A stretch of DNA of 64,000 bases from NCBI GenBank assembly GCA_940671915.1, contig CALNVZ010003426.1, positions 15,850,022 to 15,914,021 of the forward strand, read 5' to 3'. Made by a program: the position numbers and the translations under genes. The number at the start of each line of letters is the position of its first letter. The stretch's first letter is position 1. The notes beneath the pieces are model-generated. The model was not told the DNA's origin. It did no database searches and was given only the letters and a program-made list of their open reading frames with translations. Below are positions 1-11,260 of the stretch, piece after piece. Source of the DNA: Paracentrotus lividus (lineage: Eukaryota; Echinodermata; Echinoidea; Camarodonta; Echinidae).

Positions 1-346
1 CATTTCTTTCGAGCGCTTTCGTCCGGAATGTGATCGCGATTACAAATCTGCAATGAAATTCGTTTATGTGTAGCCAAAATCAAACACAGTACAATCCAAT
101 TGCAAATTGCGCCGACGAATTTGCTGTTGTGAGCATTCGCATTGGTCAATGTTCGCTCAAATTCGTCTATTCGTAAAATTCCCGTCTTCTGGTGAATTCA
201 AATTCGTTTTGGGGCATCCACTTTAGAAATAACTGTATACAAATTAGAAATGCTAGGTTCGGGTAGGAAAATAAAATTTGGGAGGGGCCGTGAAGTGTTT
301 TTGTCAGAAAAGAGGCTGATCATGGGGAAGGGGGAGCCTGAGCTTG

Positions 347-383
<37 letters not shown>

Positions 384-2560
384 TGCACACACACACACAA
401 AACAAAACAAAATAAAACAAAACAAAACAAAAACAAAACACATAAGCCGATTATAATGTTCGCGTTTTTATCAGAATGAATTCAAAAACTGCTCGAAAAC
501 GAAATGTTTACAAAAAAAATACAATAAAAACAAAACTAATATGTATAAAAGCAGAGTTAGGGCTGAAGCCCCCATCCTCACAGCGTAGTTCAGTTTAGAG
601 AACTGTGGCAGTGAAACGAGAGGGGGTGGGGGTTTTAAAATTTGCTCGGGCCTTTCGGCCATGTGCAACAACGGTCATCATGTAGCGGCCAGTGGGGATG
701 GGTGGGTGGGGGAGGTGAAGGGAGAAGTTGGGTCTCACCGCATCGGCGAATCTTATTTTGAATTTTTTTGTTTTTTTTGTTCTGCGCACTTCCTATTTTT
801 CGCTTTTTTTAATTTTCCCGTTTTAAATTTGTTTTTGCGGCTATAGGGTGGGACTTCCGCTGGGCGCCCTGGATCCACCCGTGAAATGGCAAGTAGGACC
901 AAGTGACAATTAGGATCAATGATGATATTACATTAAAATTTCAGATTAGACCAAATAGGCGTCGGTAGACAGGCGCGGCCTCCCTTCCCCCAGCAAAAAG
1001 AAAAAAAAAAAAAAAGAATAAAAAAAAAAAAAGGAGAGGAGAGAGAGAGGAGAGGATGAGAGAGAGAGATTAGAAAGATGCAAGATCGACAATAGTTGGA
1101 CAGATTGATCGCGGGTACCCTTGTGACGCGTTCAGATATGATGGACGTCTTGGATGACGAATCCCCAAAGAAATTAAGCAAATTGCCTTTTCGTGCTAAA
1201 AGTGTCCTTGTTTTCTAAGGCGAATATCAAAGACGATTTTACCTGATATTAGTCAAAAAGAAACTTTTACTTTTGAAAGGCCCGACGGACAACTTTTTTG
1301 TATAAGATGCGGGACACTTTGTTTAACTAAAGAAGAACCTTTTTCCTCCACACGCTCTTTCCTTTTGTTAAACACCAAATTTTTTTGCTCGGCTATCGCT
1401 ACGCGAACTCGCGAATGAAAAGGGAGATACTCCGAAAAGCAATACGCAATCGAGACCAATTACCTTTGCTGGCCGGGGCACTACTGTAAAAAAAAAGAGT
1501 GGTTGTTAGAAGGCAGCATGAGGCACCTATTAAGCATTCCCCTTAATCAATCCCTCTTAACGGTATTTTAATTGCCCTTTCTAGCAAGAAAAATCAGGTT
1601 GCATAGTACACATGGTAAATCTATTTGCAAGTTAGTATTTAACATTATTCATCGGCTGGGGGCAATAATGTTTTACACTTTGCTTCTCAAGTGTGTAAAT
1701 AAAACTGTCTGTTGCTTAAAACTTCCAAAATGTAGCATGTTTCTTTAAAAAAGGGCACTGTTTATAATGGTCAAAGATGAGTTAGTTCAATAATAGCATA
1801 TATAATGGAGAACAAGGCATATAAGTGATTAAAATACCTTGTTGACTACCAAGCCCTCCCATCCCATAAATTGTTTGCTCATTGATGCCACTGAGGGTAA
1901 AGGGCCCCCCTGTTTTCAAAAAAAATCCCCCCCCACCCACGTTTAACGCTGACTGCTGAATACAATATTATTGGCTTAAAGATATAGTTTGGTGTGTGTT
2001 TTCCGATGGGCGCCATCCCCTTGGCTTCGGATAGGCACTATAACGACGTGCTGTAAAATGGCTGCCTTAAAACGAATTTGACTGCGGAAGCTTCACCTCC
2101 ACTTCCTTTTTACACGGCGGGAATATTTTAAATGATCGCACGAATTTGTTCATGCACATTGGTGACGAATGTTCACTGCACATGAAGAGACACTTGTTTT
2201 AGATCGCGAGCATAAAGCACGAGATGACGGAATTGATCGATTAACGATTATGGAAAAGAAGCATAAGACGAAGTCGATGCTCTAAACGTTAACTTGACAA
2301 TTACCGATAGTCCCCGCTCCTGGAAGGTATCGTTTAAATTGACTGAACATTAACGAATTCGATTGAAAAGAGTTTAAAATCGACCGGGAAAACCTATAGT
2401 AAAAAAAACAAAACAACAACAACAACAAGGTATATATATAGGTCTGTGTATAGAACCGTTTTCACTAAAGATTTGCTGCCCATGTTTAGATACTCGAAAG
2501 GCGCTATCTTCATTTTAACGAGAAAATATAATTTTTGTTTTATACGCGCTCTTATTTCTT
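1..2560. other. No gene recognised; simple repeats only
   Basis: AT-rich sequence with no open frame that looks coding. It holds a (CA)n run at about 350-398 followed by CAAAA-type repeats to about 440, A-rich and GA-rich tracts at 1000-1070, and scattered C or G homopolymers. Short frames here are low-complexity translations. A distant noncoding exon could not be excluded. Confidence 0.6.
350..440. repeat. (CA)n microsatellite and CAAAA-type simple repeat
   Basis: Near-pure CA dinucleotides to about 398, then degenerate CAAAA/CAAAAC pentamer-hexamer repeats. Confidence 0.9.
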
Positions 2561-3790
2561 TTTAAAGGGAGCTGATCGTCAGCTCGTGAGAAATTAAAAC
2601 AAAGAAATATAGGGCAAGATGTGTGGAAAAAAAAACCCATACTTTTATTTCAATATACGGGAAATTTCCGGCTCGCGCTTCGCGCTCGCAACCGTAACCC
2701 CTAGATTACGACACAATCACTGATACTTGATGCCTAGATATACAAAGTGATTGTGGGCCTTTTTTTTGTGTGTGTTTCGCTTCGCGTTAGCAGTTTTTAT
2801 TACTGAGAAGGTGACCGCTTGTGAAAAATTAAAACAATCAAAATAGTGGACAATATGGGTTAAAAATTTTATTTTCATGTTATTATAAGGACAATTTCCG
2901 GGTCGCCCTTCGCGCTCCCAAAGTTTACCCCTTGATTACGACCCATTCAGTGATTCTTGCCCATAATATACAAAGTAATTACTATTTTATTGTTTCTCCG
3001 CTCTAGCTCTCTGTCCGTGCTCGCATTTTTTTTCAAGTGAGGTGGTCATCAGCTTCTAAAGGAATTAAAACAAAAAATACGTAACTAAAGGCGGGCTCAC
3101 ACTATGCGACTTGCTGCGGTGCGATTTTTCAGGAAAACTTTTATATTATTTGATACAAACATTTAAACAAGGAAATTTCTAATGTAAAAAGTTGTGGGTA
3201 TTCCTATGAACATCAAAATTGAATTTCAAGGCGATTGCGAACCCCCTTCTATGTATAAAATCTAATTGTTTCCAAATCGCAGTGACGTCACTGCGGTCTT
3301 GCGATTTTAAGGAAAATTGACCTTTACTTCTAATTAAAAACTCGCATTGGAACAAAATTTTGATTAAATTGTTCCTTTACAATTTTTACATCTCATAAGA
3401 GAACTTTTCATGTTTCAAATGTCGCTTTAATAATGCAAACTATCATTTGTTTTAAAAATCGCACCGCAGCAAGTCGCATAGTGTGAGCCCGCCTTAAGAG
3501 GCGAAAAGTGTCTCAAAAAATACATTACATTTAGGTCATTAAAAGCCAAAATTGTCGGCTCGTGCTTCGTGCTCGTAAAGTACTCTTCGGAAAGCCCATT
3601 AAAATATTCCTAACGTCAAAAATTGAAGTGATGCGATATAATCTTTTCCGCTCGCGTAAAAGGAGGTTATCGTCACCTTTTCAAAAAAAAAATTATTATT
3701 AAACAAACAAATAAGAGGAAAATGTGCGTAAAACATACAGCCTTGGATTTTATAAAGCAAAATTTTGGATCGCGCTTCGCGCTCAAATGA
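2560..3790 (-). repeat. Array of a dispersed GC-rich mirror-motif repeat, minus orientation
   Basis: Diverged units, each centred on GCTCGCGCTTCGCGCTCGC or a mutated form, seen near 2671-2689, 2901-2920, 3557-3575 and 3769-3784. The GC-rich core sits in AT-rich unit sequence with recurring phrases (AAATTTTCGG before the core, ATTACGAC after it). The array is interrupted by a MITE at 3089-3494. The same family occurs in the opposite orientation at 9340-10230 and as singles near 7576, 12157 and 33640. Confidence 0.7.
3089..3494. mobile_element. MITE with about 40-bp TIRs (Harbinger-like)
   Basis: Starts AGGCGGGCTCACACTATGCG and ends with the inverted form; the inverted match runs for about 40 bp. 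It is flanked by TAA on both sides (3086-3088 and 3495-3497), a 3-bp duplication of the TWA type used by PIF/Harbinger transposons. No coding capacity. It lies inside the mirror-motif array, so it is the younger insertion. Confidence 0.7.
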
Positions 3791-3917
3791 TTCATTCCTT
3801 GAAAAAAAAAAGGTCCCCTACTTCAGGTTTCGAACCCCCCCCCCGTAAAAATCCTAGTTACGGGCCTGTTGTTTATTGCCGTACAACTCTAAACTACTTA
3901 GTAGAATACGGGCCTCA

Positions 3918-4895
3918 GGGTTCAACCCTAGCCCAAGGGTAATTGATAGTCTAGGGTTAGTGCTAACCTCGGGTTAGTGCTATCCTAGCGTTAAAGCTAA
4001 CATCGGGTTAGTTCTAGCCTACGGTTTAATGCTAACGTCGGGTTAGTGCTAGCCTAGGATTAATGCTAACCTCGGGTTAATGCTAATCTAGGGTTCAACC
4101 CTAGCCCAAGGGTAATTGTTAGTCTAGGGTTACTGCTAACCTCGGATTAGTGCTATCCTAGGGTTAATGCTAACCTTGGGTTAGTCCTAGCCTACGGTTT
4201 AATGCTAACCTCGGGTTAGTGCTAGCCTAGGATTAATGCTAACCTCTGGTTAGTGCTAACCTCGGGAGAGTGCTATCCTAGGGTTTAATGCTAACCTCGG
4301 GTAAATGCTAACCTCGGGTTAGTGCTAGCCTAGGATTAATGCTAACCTCGGGTAAATGCTAACCTCGGGTTAGTGCTAGCCTAGGATTAATGCTAACCTC
4401 GGTTTAATGCTAACCTCGGGTAGTGCTAGCCTAGGATTAATACTAACCTCGGGTTTAATCTAATTTCTAACCCTAACCCTATGCCTAACCCTATGCCTAA
4501 CCCTAATTCTTAACCCTATCTACCTAGCTAACCCTAACGCTGAACCCCAACCCTAAGTGTCTGACCCTAATTATCAACCCTTAAACTTACCCTAACTGCC
4601 TAACCCTAACTTTCTAACCCAAGGGTTGAACCCTAACCCTAACTGCCTAATCCTAGTGTTAACTCAATGCCTAACCCTAATTCTTAACCCTAACAACCTA
4701 ACCCTAACCCTAGGGCTGAACCTTAACCCTAAGTGCCTAACCCTAATTCTCAACCCTTACCCTAAGTGCCTTAACTTAACTGCCTAACCCTAACTATCTA
4801 ACCCTAGGGTTGAACCCTAAACCCAACTGCCTAACCCTAGGGTTAACTTAATGCCTAACTGTAAGTGCCTTACCCTAAGTATCTAACCCTTTATT
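3918..4895. repeat. Telomere-like interstitial repeat array (17-bp unit, then CCCTAA-like)
   Basis: Two parts. About 3918-4450 is built on a 17-bp unit GGGTTAGTGCTAACCTC alternating with a variant containing GCCTAGGATTAAT. About 4455-4895 is dominated by CCTAACCCTAA-type sequence interleaved with short spacers such as TGCCTAA and TTCTTAA. Animal telomeres, including echinoderm ones, are TTAGGG repeats; this is a degenerate relative or a look-alike, not a clean telomere tract. Confidence 0.75.
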
Positions 4896-4928
4896 TCTTT
4901 TCTTTTTTTAATTAGAAATAAACAAAAC

Positions 4929-5000
4929 GGGCAGTGTGGGTTTCGAACCTGCGGTCCCTTGATTGTAAGTCTGAAGACTATACCAATCGACTATAAAGGA
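4929..5000 (-). other. tRNA-like sequence (tRNA-derived SINE head or tRNA pseudogene)
   Basis: On the minus strand there is a good B-box, GGTTCGAAACC, followed by CCACACTGCC, and an A-box-like stretch ATAGTCGATTGGTATAG about 50 bp upstream. The acceptor stem does not close, so it is not a functional tRNA gene. It could be the head of a SINE, but no tail was identified. Confidence 0.4.
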
Positions 5001-5335
5001 TGTTACCATACATGGTGACAATTGCGGGGCTACAAATTTCGCAATGCGAAAAGTTGGAGCAAGGAGCTATTGTTTGGTAAATCTGTGGCTGCGACTTGAA
5101 CTGTAGTGGTCACATTAGAATACTTTTCTTTAGGGATTAAGCATACAATTCTAATCCGTTGCACTAATCTGTTGATTGGAGGTCTTTTGTGCATTCTTCA
5201 CCTTCTATGGCTTGACTTGATCATGGTAGCTAGTATGTTATCAACTTTGAGGTATCTAAAAAAAAAAATTATTGCGCAGTCCCATATTGAATTTCTCGCG
5301 AAGGTTCTGTGATCACATTGGTTTTGTCGGGAGAG

Positions 5336-6312
5336 GGTCGCACGAGTCGCTCGGCGTCCCAGTCGAGTCCTACGTCCAACGAGACCTCGGTCCCACGAGT
5401 CCTACGTCCATGAGGCCGAATATTTCCACGAGTCCTACGTCCCACGAGACCTACGCCCAGGAGTCCTACGTCCCACGAGGCCGAGTATTTTCCCACGAGT
5501 CCTACGTCCCACGAGTCCTCGGTCCCACGAGGCCGATTTTTCTCATTATCGTGTTTTCTTTTATCAGAATGTTTTTCAACATCAATGAAACATTTTGTTA
5601 GCTGAATTATACAACATGAATTAATTTAGTTGTGGTTAATACCATAGGCACTAGCATGGCGAATAATGGTGGCATCTCATTTCGCGGAGGCGGGTTTGAG
5701 ATTGATTTGGGATTATGTCTAAAGACGTCCCTTATCCTTCTCAGTAGTGACGGGTCCAGGATTACAGGAGGGAGGGGGGGGGGGCACCAAAATTTTCGGT
5801 TTCAAATGTACGGTCAATGAGAGGTTTTCAAATTATAGGGGCTCGTCCCCCCCCCACCCCCGGATCCGCCTCTGCGTTGCAGAGACGTCGCCGCGACAAT
5901 AAAAAAAAAAAATAAATAAATAAAAAATTATAGGAGGCTTCTCCGCGACGGAAAAAGAGTATCGGAGACGTCTCCGCGACAAGTTTCAAAACCGTCTCAC
6001 AACTCGTCTAACAAGTCTAAAAGTAGTCCCAATTCCGTCTCAAATCCATCTCCGCGAAATTAGCTTCCATCATTAGTTGCGGATATATTTTTAATGAATG
6101 TAGTTCTTTGGTTTTTACATGACAAATTAAGATTTACATCCTTGAGAATTCCTAATTACATATTTATCAAATGATTTACATTTAAATCTAATCTCGAATT
6201 TGAGAGATCATAATTCATGAATCCCGAACAGGGGTGTAGACACCAGGGGGGGGGGGGGGGGGAGGTGCATCCCTCAATTAAAAAGATGGGGGGGGGGGTG
6301 GCATGTACAATC
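5336..6312 (+). repeat. Left inverted arm of the foldback element
   Basis: Outer tandem part 5336-5540, then the inner domain. The inner domain includes recurring CGCGGAGACGTCTC-type sequence and ends in a G-rich stretch near 6249-6300. Its reverse complement is 8058-9023 with point differences and small indels. Confidence 0.7.
5742..5874. mobile_element. Short hAT-like MITE inside the left foldback arm
   Basis: Begins near CAGTAGTGACGGGTCCAGG and ends CCGGATCCGCCTCTG, an imperfect inverted terminus of the CAGTGGCGGATCCAGG type. A counterpart lies in the right arm at about 8450-8580, so it was already present when the arm was duplicated. Confidence 0.45.
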
Positions 6313-7324
6313 ATCCCCCCCTCCCGAATTTACGCTGGTGATACGTATTTTTTTTTAAAGCTGAAATGGGCTTTCCATACTCGTGTTTCTTCCATCATGT
6401 CCACGGAACTCTAACAATTTTCGCTCGCGCTTATTATTGTTATTATTTTTATTTATTTATTATTATTATTTTCATTATTAAAATCCAGATTAATTATTTA
6501 TATTATCTATTATATCTTTAAGCAACATTTTCACATTTTGGCAGTCATCAAACAAAAAGCAAATAGTCGGGATAATGCATTTACGCCAACTTCTTCATTC
6601 ATTTCATGTCAAATTTTCGACGGACCTGCGTCTTCATCAGGAATATAATTTTTGTAAATTAAAATCTGCCGAAGACGGAGGTCCTTAAAAAATGGAGAAG
6701 AAATGAATAAAAAACTTCGCGTAATAGTCTCCATTATTTGCTTTTTATTATATTTTAATGTATGTTTAAGCCTATACTTATTTTAGTATTTCCAGTGAAA
6801 TTATTATTAATCTTTTTCTTCAAACAGCTCTATTTCTATAAGTCTATTTATCCTACATTTCATTTTAATTGTATTTATACTTATAATTGCCAAAAAATTG
6901 CAGAGTACACAAATCTTTAACATAAAATAAATTAGCTTAAATTACTTTTATCTACTAGAGGTGTATACAGTTCTCGCTAGAACAGTAGCGGACGCAGACC
7001 AGAGTCACACAATGAACTTATCGGGCCCATGCGTAAACATAATAGAGCCGCTTTTGTCCCCAGACAATTGGGCCACCGAAATGAGTTCAATTCGATTTTC
7101 TTGGATCTGCGCCTGACTATATTCTGCAGAATTAACCCTCCCCTCCCCATCCCATTCCCTTCGGGTCCCACGTGTTGTTTTGTTAACCTTCGTTAATAAT
7201 AGAGCATTTATCATGATTCTTATATTGCAAGATTTTGTTCATTTAGCCTAAAAACTTTCTGCTCGCATGGTATTTAGATTTGTGGAGAAGAAATCGGGCT
7301 CAGGCCCCCAAATTGGTTGTGTGT

Positions 7325-7360
<36 letters not shown>

Positions 7361-8057
7361 TTTTGTTTTGTTTGTTTGGTTTTTTTTTTTTTTTTTTAGC
7401 TTGCGCTCTTGCTCGCTTAGAATTAAATAGGCCTTATATGGATTAAAGGAAATAAAAATTTGGCACATACCCCAGGCCTACTGGACGGTACGCATGTTTG
7501 TTAAATTCATTTTTATCAATGCAGTATTTTATTTTTTATTATGCAAGATTTGGTTCATTTAACCTCAAACATTTCCGCTCGCGCTTCGCGCTCGCTTTGT
7601 ATATTTGCTGAGGAAATTCGGCACAACCCCTCAAATCTTCCCCGCGACCGATTTTGTGTGTATAGTGGTAGACAAAAGAGTATCGGCGATGTCAGGTGCT
7701 TGCAGCTGGCAACTGGAAAGACTTTTAAGTCATATCCCGCACCTCTCCGGAGACTCAGGAGACATCTCCACGACTCTCGAGACTCAAATCGCGAACTAGT
7801 CTAGACTCGTTGCAATAAGATTATGGCATTGCTCCTTGAAAACAAAGGTATGAACATTACAGTACTGTTGTTAAAACAGGGGGTGATTGCAGGGGCCGCG
7901 GAGCCGGGGGGGGGGGCTGCAGCCCCCCCTCCACTTTTTCAGCCAACGTGTACAAAAAACGCAAAAATGACTAAACATTTGTGATTTTTAGCCTGTTCAG
8001 CCCCCCCCCCCCCACTTTCGGCTCAGATCAGCCCCTCCAAACGCTCCGCGGCCTCTG
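6313..8057. other. Central spacer of the foldback element; no gene
   Basis: AT-rich sequence between the inverted arms. It contains a small palindromic MITE (about 6554-6746), poly(T) tracts around 7328-7396, and one minus-oriented copy of the mirror-motif repeat at 7576-7595. No frame resembles a transposase. Confidence 0.55.
6554..6746. mobile_element. Small palindromic MITE in the foldback centre
   Basis: Starts AAAAAGCAAATA and ends with the complementary TATTTGCTTTTT. Interior inverted matches include GGACCTGCGTCTTC against GAAGACGGAGGTCC. About 190 bp, no coding capacity. Confidence 0.5.
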
Positions 8058-9023
8058 GATCGTACATGCCATCCCCCATCTTTTTTAATTTGAGGGATGC
8101 ACCCCCCCCCCGGGTGTCTACGCTCCTGTTCGGGATTCATGATCTATGATCTCTCAATTCGAGATTAGATTTAAATGTAAATCATTTGATAAAATATGTA
8201 ATTAGGATTTCTCAAGGATGTAAATCTTATTTTCATGTAAAACAAAGAACTACATTTCATTAAAAATATATCCGCAATAATGGTGGAAGCTAATTTCGCG
8301 GAGATGGATTTGAGACGGAATTGCGGATTACTTTTCGAAACTTGTCGCGGAGACGTCTCGATACTCTTTTTCTCGTCGCGGAGAAGCCTCCTATAATTTT
8401 TATTTTTTGTATTTATTTATTTATTTATTTGTTTTGTCGTGGCGACGTCTCTGCGACGCAGAGGCGGATCCGGGGTGGGGTGTGGGGGGGCGCCCCTATA
8501 ATTTGAAAACCACTCATTGACCGTACTTTGAAACCGAAAATTTTGGAGCCCCCCCCTCCTGTAATCCTGGACCCGTCACTACTTAGAAAGGATTAGGACG
8601 TCTTTAGACATAAGTCCAAAATCAGTCTCAAACCGCCTCCGCGAAATGAGAATGCCACCATATTCGCCATGCTAGTGCCTATGAGTATTAACCCAACTAA
8701 ATAATTCATGTTGTATAATTCAGCTTACAAAATGTTTCATTGATGTTAGAAAAACATTCTGATAAAAGAAAATACAATATGAGAAAAATCGCCTCGTGGG
8801 ACGAGGACTCGTGGGACGTAGGACTCGTGGGAAAATACTCACCTCGTAGGACTCGTGGGACGTAGGTCTCGTGGGACGTAGGACTCGTTGGACGTAGGAC
8901 TCGTGGGCCCAGGACTCTGGGACCGAGGACTCGTGGGAAAATTCTCGGCCTCGTGGGACGTAGGACTCGTGGGACCGAGGTCTCGTGGGACGTAGGACTC
9001 GTGGGACCGAGGACTCGTGGGAA
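8058..9023 (-). repeat. Right inverted arm of the foldback element
   Basis: Inner domain 8058-8790, then the outer tandem domain 8790-9023 made of CGTGGGACGTAGGACT-type 16-bp units, the complement of the left-arm outer repeats. Confidence 0.7.
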
Positions 9024-9339
9024 GACCCCGTTTTGGGGGCCAACAATTGCATTTCAATGCATGGAGAATTGGGAATTTCTATTCCGTCTACCCCATAAGA
9101 AGTTCATAACGTAATCAAATTACTATCTTTGTAAATTCCATTAACTTGTCTTTTTCGTGGTGTTGATTAAGGAATATATTTATTTCGGAGGTGCACTTGC
9201 ATGTATCTTAACACAAAAGGTTAAATGATACAAATACAAAGGTGGAATAGATCTAATTGGCATTTTTCTGTAAAAAAAAAAGTACAGCTTGCAAGTGATG
9301 GGGGGGGGGGTTCAAAATCTGAAAAAGTGGACCTTTTTC

Positions 9340-10013
9340 AAGTAATTTTTTTCGAGCGCTAAGCGCGAGCCGAAATTTTGCCTTATAATGACGCAAGTCA
9401 GTGTAATTTTACGCACATTTTCCCCCTTACTGTTTTTTTTTTTAATTATTATTATTTATCTATTTTTTAATACGGTCACATCCCTTCAATATAAAAATGA
9501 ATTGCGAGCGCGAAAATTTATATCACTTCGTTATGATAGAAAGCAGTAAATGGGCTTTCGTGAAAGAACTTTGCGAGCGCGAAGCGCGAGCCGAAAATTT
9601 TGTTTTATAATGACCCAAGACAGTATAATTCTACGCACATTTTCCTTCTAAATGTTTTTTTTTAATACGGTCACATCCCTTTTAGCAAAAATGAAGTGCG
9701 AGCGAAAAAATTTATACCACATTATTTCAATATTTTGGCGTTATAATAATAATGAATAGGAAGCAGTCAATGGGCTTTCGTGAATGAACTTTGCGAGCAC
9801 AAAGCGCGAGCCGAAAATTGGGCTTGTATTGACTATTTTTACGCACATTTTCCCTCTAATGTTGGTTTTTAATTCCTTCACAAAAGGTGACGATCACCTC
9901 GTTTGTTTGTTTTTAGCAAAAATGAATTTGCGAGCGCGAAGCACGAGCGGAAAATTTATATCACATTATTTCAATTATTATTTGACGTTAAAATAGGAAT
10001 CAGACGATTGGCT

Positions 10014-10044
<31 letters not shown>

Positions 10045-10230
10045 AACACTCTGCGAGCGCGAAGCGCGAGCCGAAAAATTTGGCTTACAGGCTAATGACC
10101 TGAAGACATTAGACACACTTGGCTTCTTACTTATATCAATTTTTTTTTTATTCCTTTAGAAGCTGAGAAGCTCCCCTAACGAATACGAGCGCGAAGCACG
10201 AGCTGAAAAAAGAACCCCTATAATATATTA
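9340..10230 (+). repeat. Array of the mirror-motif repeat, plus orientation
   Basis: At least six cores of the CGAGCGCGAAGCGCGAGC type occur near 9353, 9573, 9793, 9930, 10053 and 10187. They are spaced about 120-230 bp apart, and several are followed by CGAAAATTT and a shared phrase TATAATGACC then TACGCACATTTTCC. Longer units also share GGTCACATCCCTT and GGGCTTTCGTGAA. The array is opposite in orientation to the one at 2560-3790. Confidence 0.75.
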
Positions 10231-10435
10231 GTTATCACTTCGATCGTATCTGGGCGTCAAGTAACAGTGAATGGGTAGTAATCCCTGGGTGAAGCGCGAA
10301 CTGGAAGTAGTGTTACTTTCACAAATCTTTCCCGATAATACTTACAGGCTCATGATAACCTGCCTTTAAAGTGCAAGCGCGTAGGCATAATATATGTAGC
10401 GATAAAGATTTTTTTTAGTGGATTAAATCATTTAA

Positions 10436-10686
10436 TGCGGCGGTCACAACTCGTCGTAGGCTACGGGGCACGTGCCATCGACGTAGCCTGCGTTGCATGT
10501 GCAATACACGCACAGGTCCTAATTCAACTTCTGTGATTCCTGCAATTCTATAGTAAGGGTATTGTAAAAACTTTCTGCACGTCGTACATGCATTGTACCT
10601 GCGAGGTACCTCCGCTGCACGAATTTTCTACGAAATCCATCGAAGGGAGTTGCACGTCGAAGGTACGGCGAGTTGTGACCGCCGCA
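10436..10686 (-). mobile_element. TGCGGCGG-family MITE, copy 1
   Basis: 251 bp. Both ends are TGCGGCGGTCACAACTCG in inverted orientation, and TTAA flanks each side (10432-10435, 10687-10690). Inside are CpG-rich stretches with ACGTGC-type palindromes. It is inverted relative to copy 2 at 11010. Confidence 0.75.
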
Positions 10687-11009
10687 TTAAGCTCGAGTGA
10701 AAATTGTTCTACGGACCTGCTTTGTTTTTTGTTTATTTTTCAAATTGTATAGCTCGTGAACAAATACATACATGCATGGTGGCCTTTTTTTCCCCCTCAT
10801 ATATGACCTGAAAGTAGGAAAATCAGGCACATTTTGCAACTGAACCTGATAAATTACCTAGTATTTTAGTAACAATAAAACAGCTTACAATAAAGGGGCT
10901 ATTTTACCTGGGTATCATGGTACTAAAACTTCGTAAAAGATAAGACAAAAGATAAGACAGCTAGACCCTGTCATATCTTTTATCTTATCTTTTCTCTGGT
11001 TTCGCGTAA

Positions 11010-11260
11010 TGCGGCGGTCACAACTCGCCGTACCATCGACGTACAACTCCCTACGATGAATTTCGTAGAAAATTCGTGCAGCGGAGGTACCTCGCAGGTA
11101 CAATGCATGTACGACGCGCAGGAAGTTTTTACAATACCCTTACTATAGAATTGCAGGAATCGCAGAAGTTGAATTAGGACCTGTGCGTGCATTGCACATA
11201 CAACGCAGGCTACGTCAATGGCACGTGCCCCGTAGCCTACGACGAGTTGTGACCGCCGCA
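11010..11260 (+). mobile_element. TGCGGCGG-family MITE, copy 2
   Basis: 251 bp, same termini as copy 1 and clearly homologous over its whole length in inverted orientation. The flanks are TAA on both sides (11007-11009, 11261-11263), consistent with a 3-bp TWA duplication. Confidence 0.75.

Larger units (their letters stand above)
5336..9023. mobile_element. Foldback (TU-like) element with about 970-bp inverted arms
   Basis: Left arm 5336-6312 and right arm 8058-9023 are inverted copies, visible for example where the left arm around 5536-5700 reads as the complement of 8630-8790. Each arm has an outer domain of 16-bp tandem repeats (CACGAGTCCTACGTCC and variants) and an inner non-repetitive domain that includes a small nested hAT-like MITE. 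The central 1.75 kb is unrelated AT-rich DNA. Sea-urchin TU elements are known for this layout of outer tandem repeats, inner unique domain and variable centre. No transposase is present. Confidence 0.65.

Noticed and set aside
3918-4895. True terminal telomere
   Set aside because: Sequence continues on both sides and the repeats are degenerate and mixed in polarity.
4929-5000. Functional tRNA gene
   Set aside because: Good B-box but the acceptor stem does not pair; kept only as a tRNA-like sequence.
5269-5601. 109-codon frame with SHESYVPR-type repeats, and its mirror at 8720-9057
   Set aside because: Product of the 16-bp tandem repeats in the foldback arms; the frame changes each unit because 16 is not a multiple of three.
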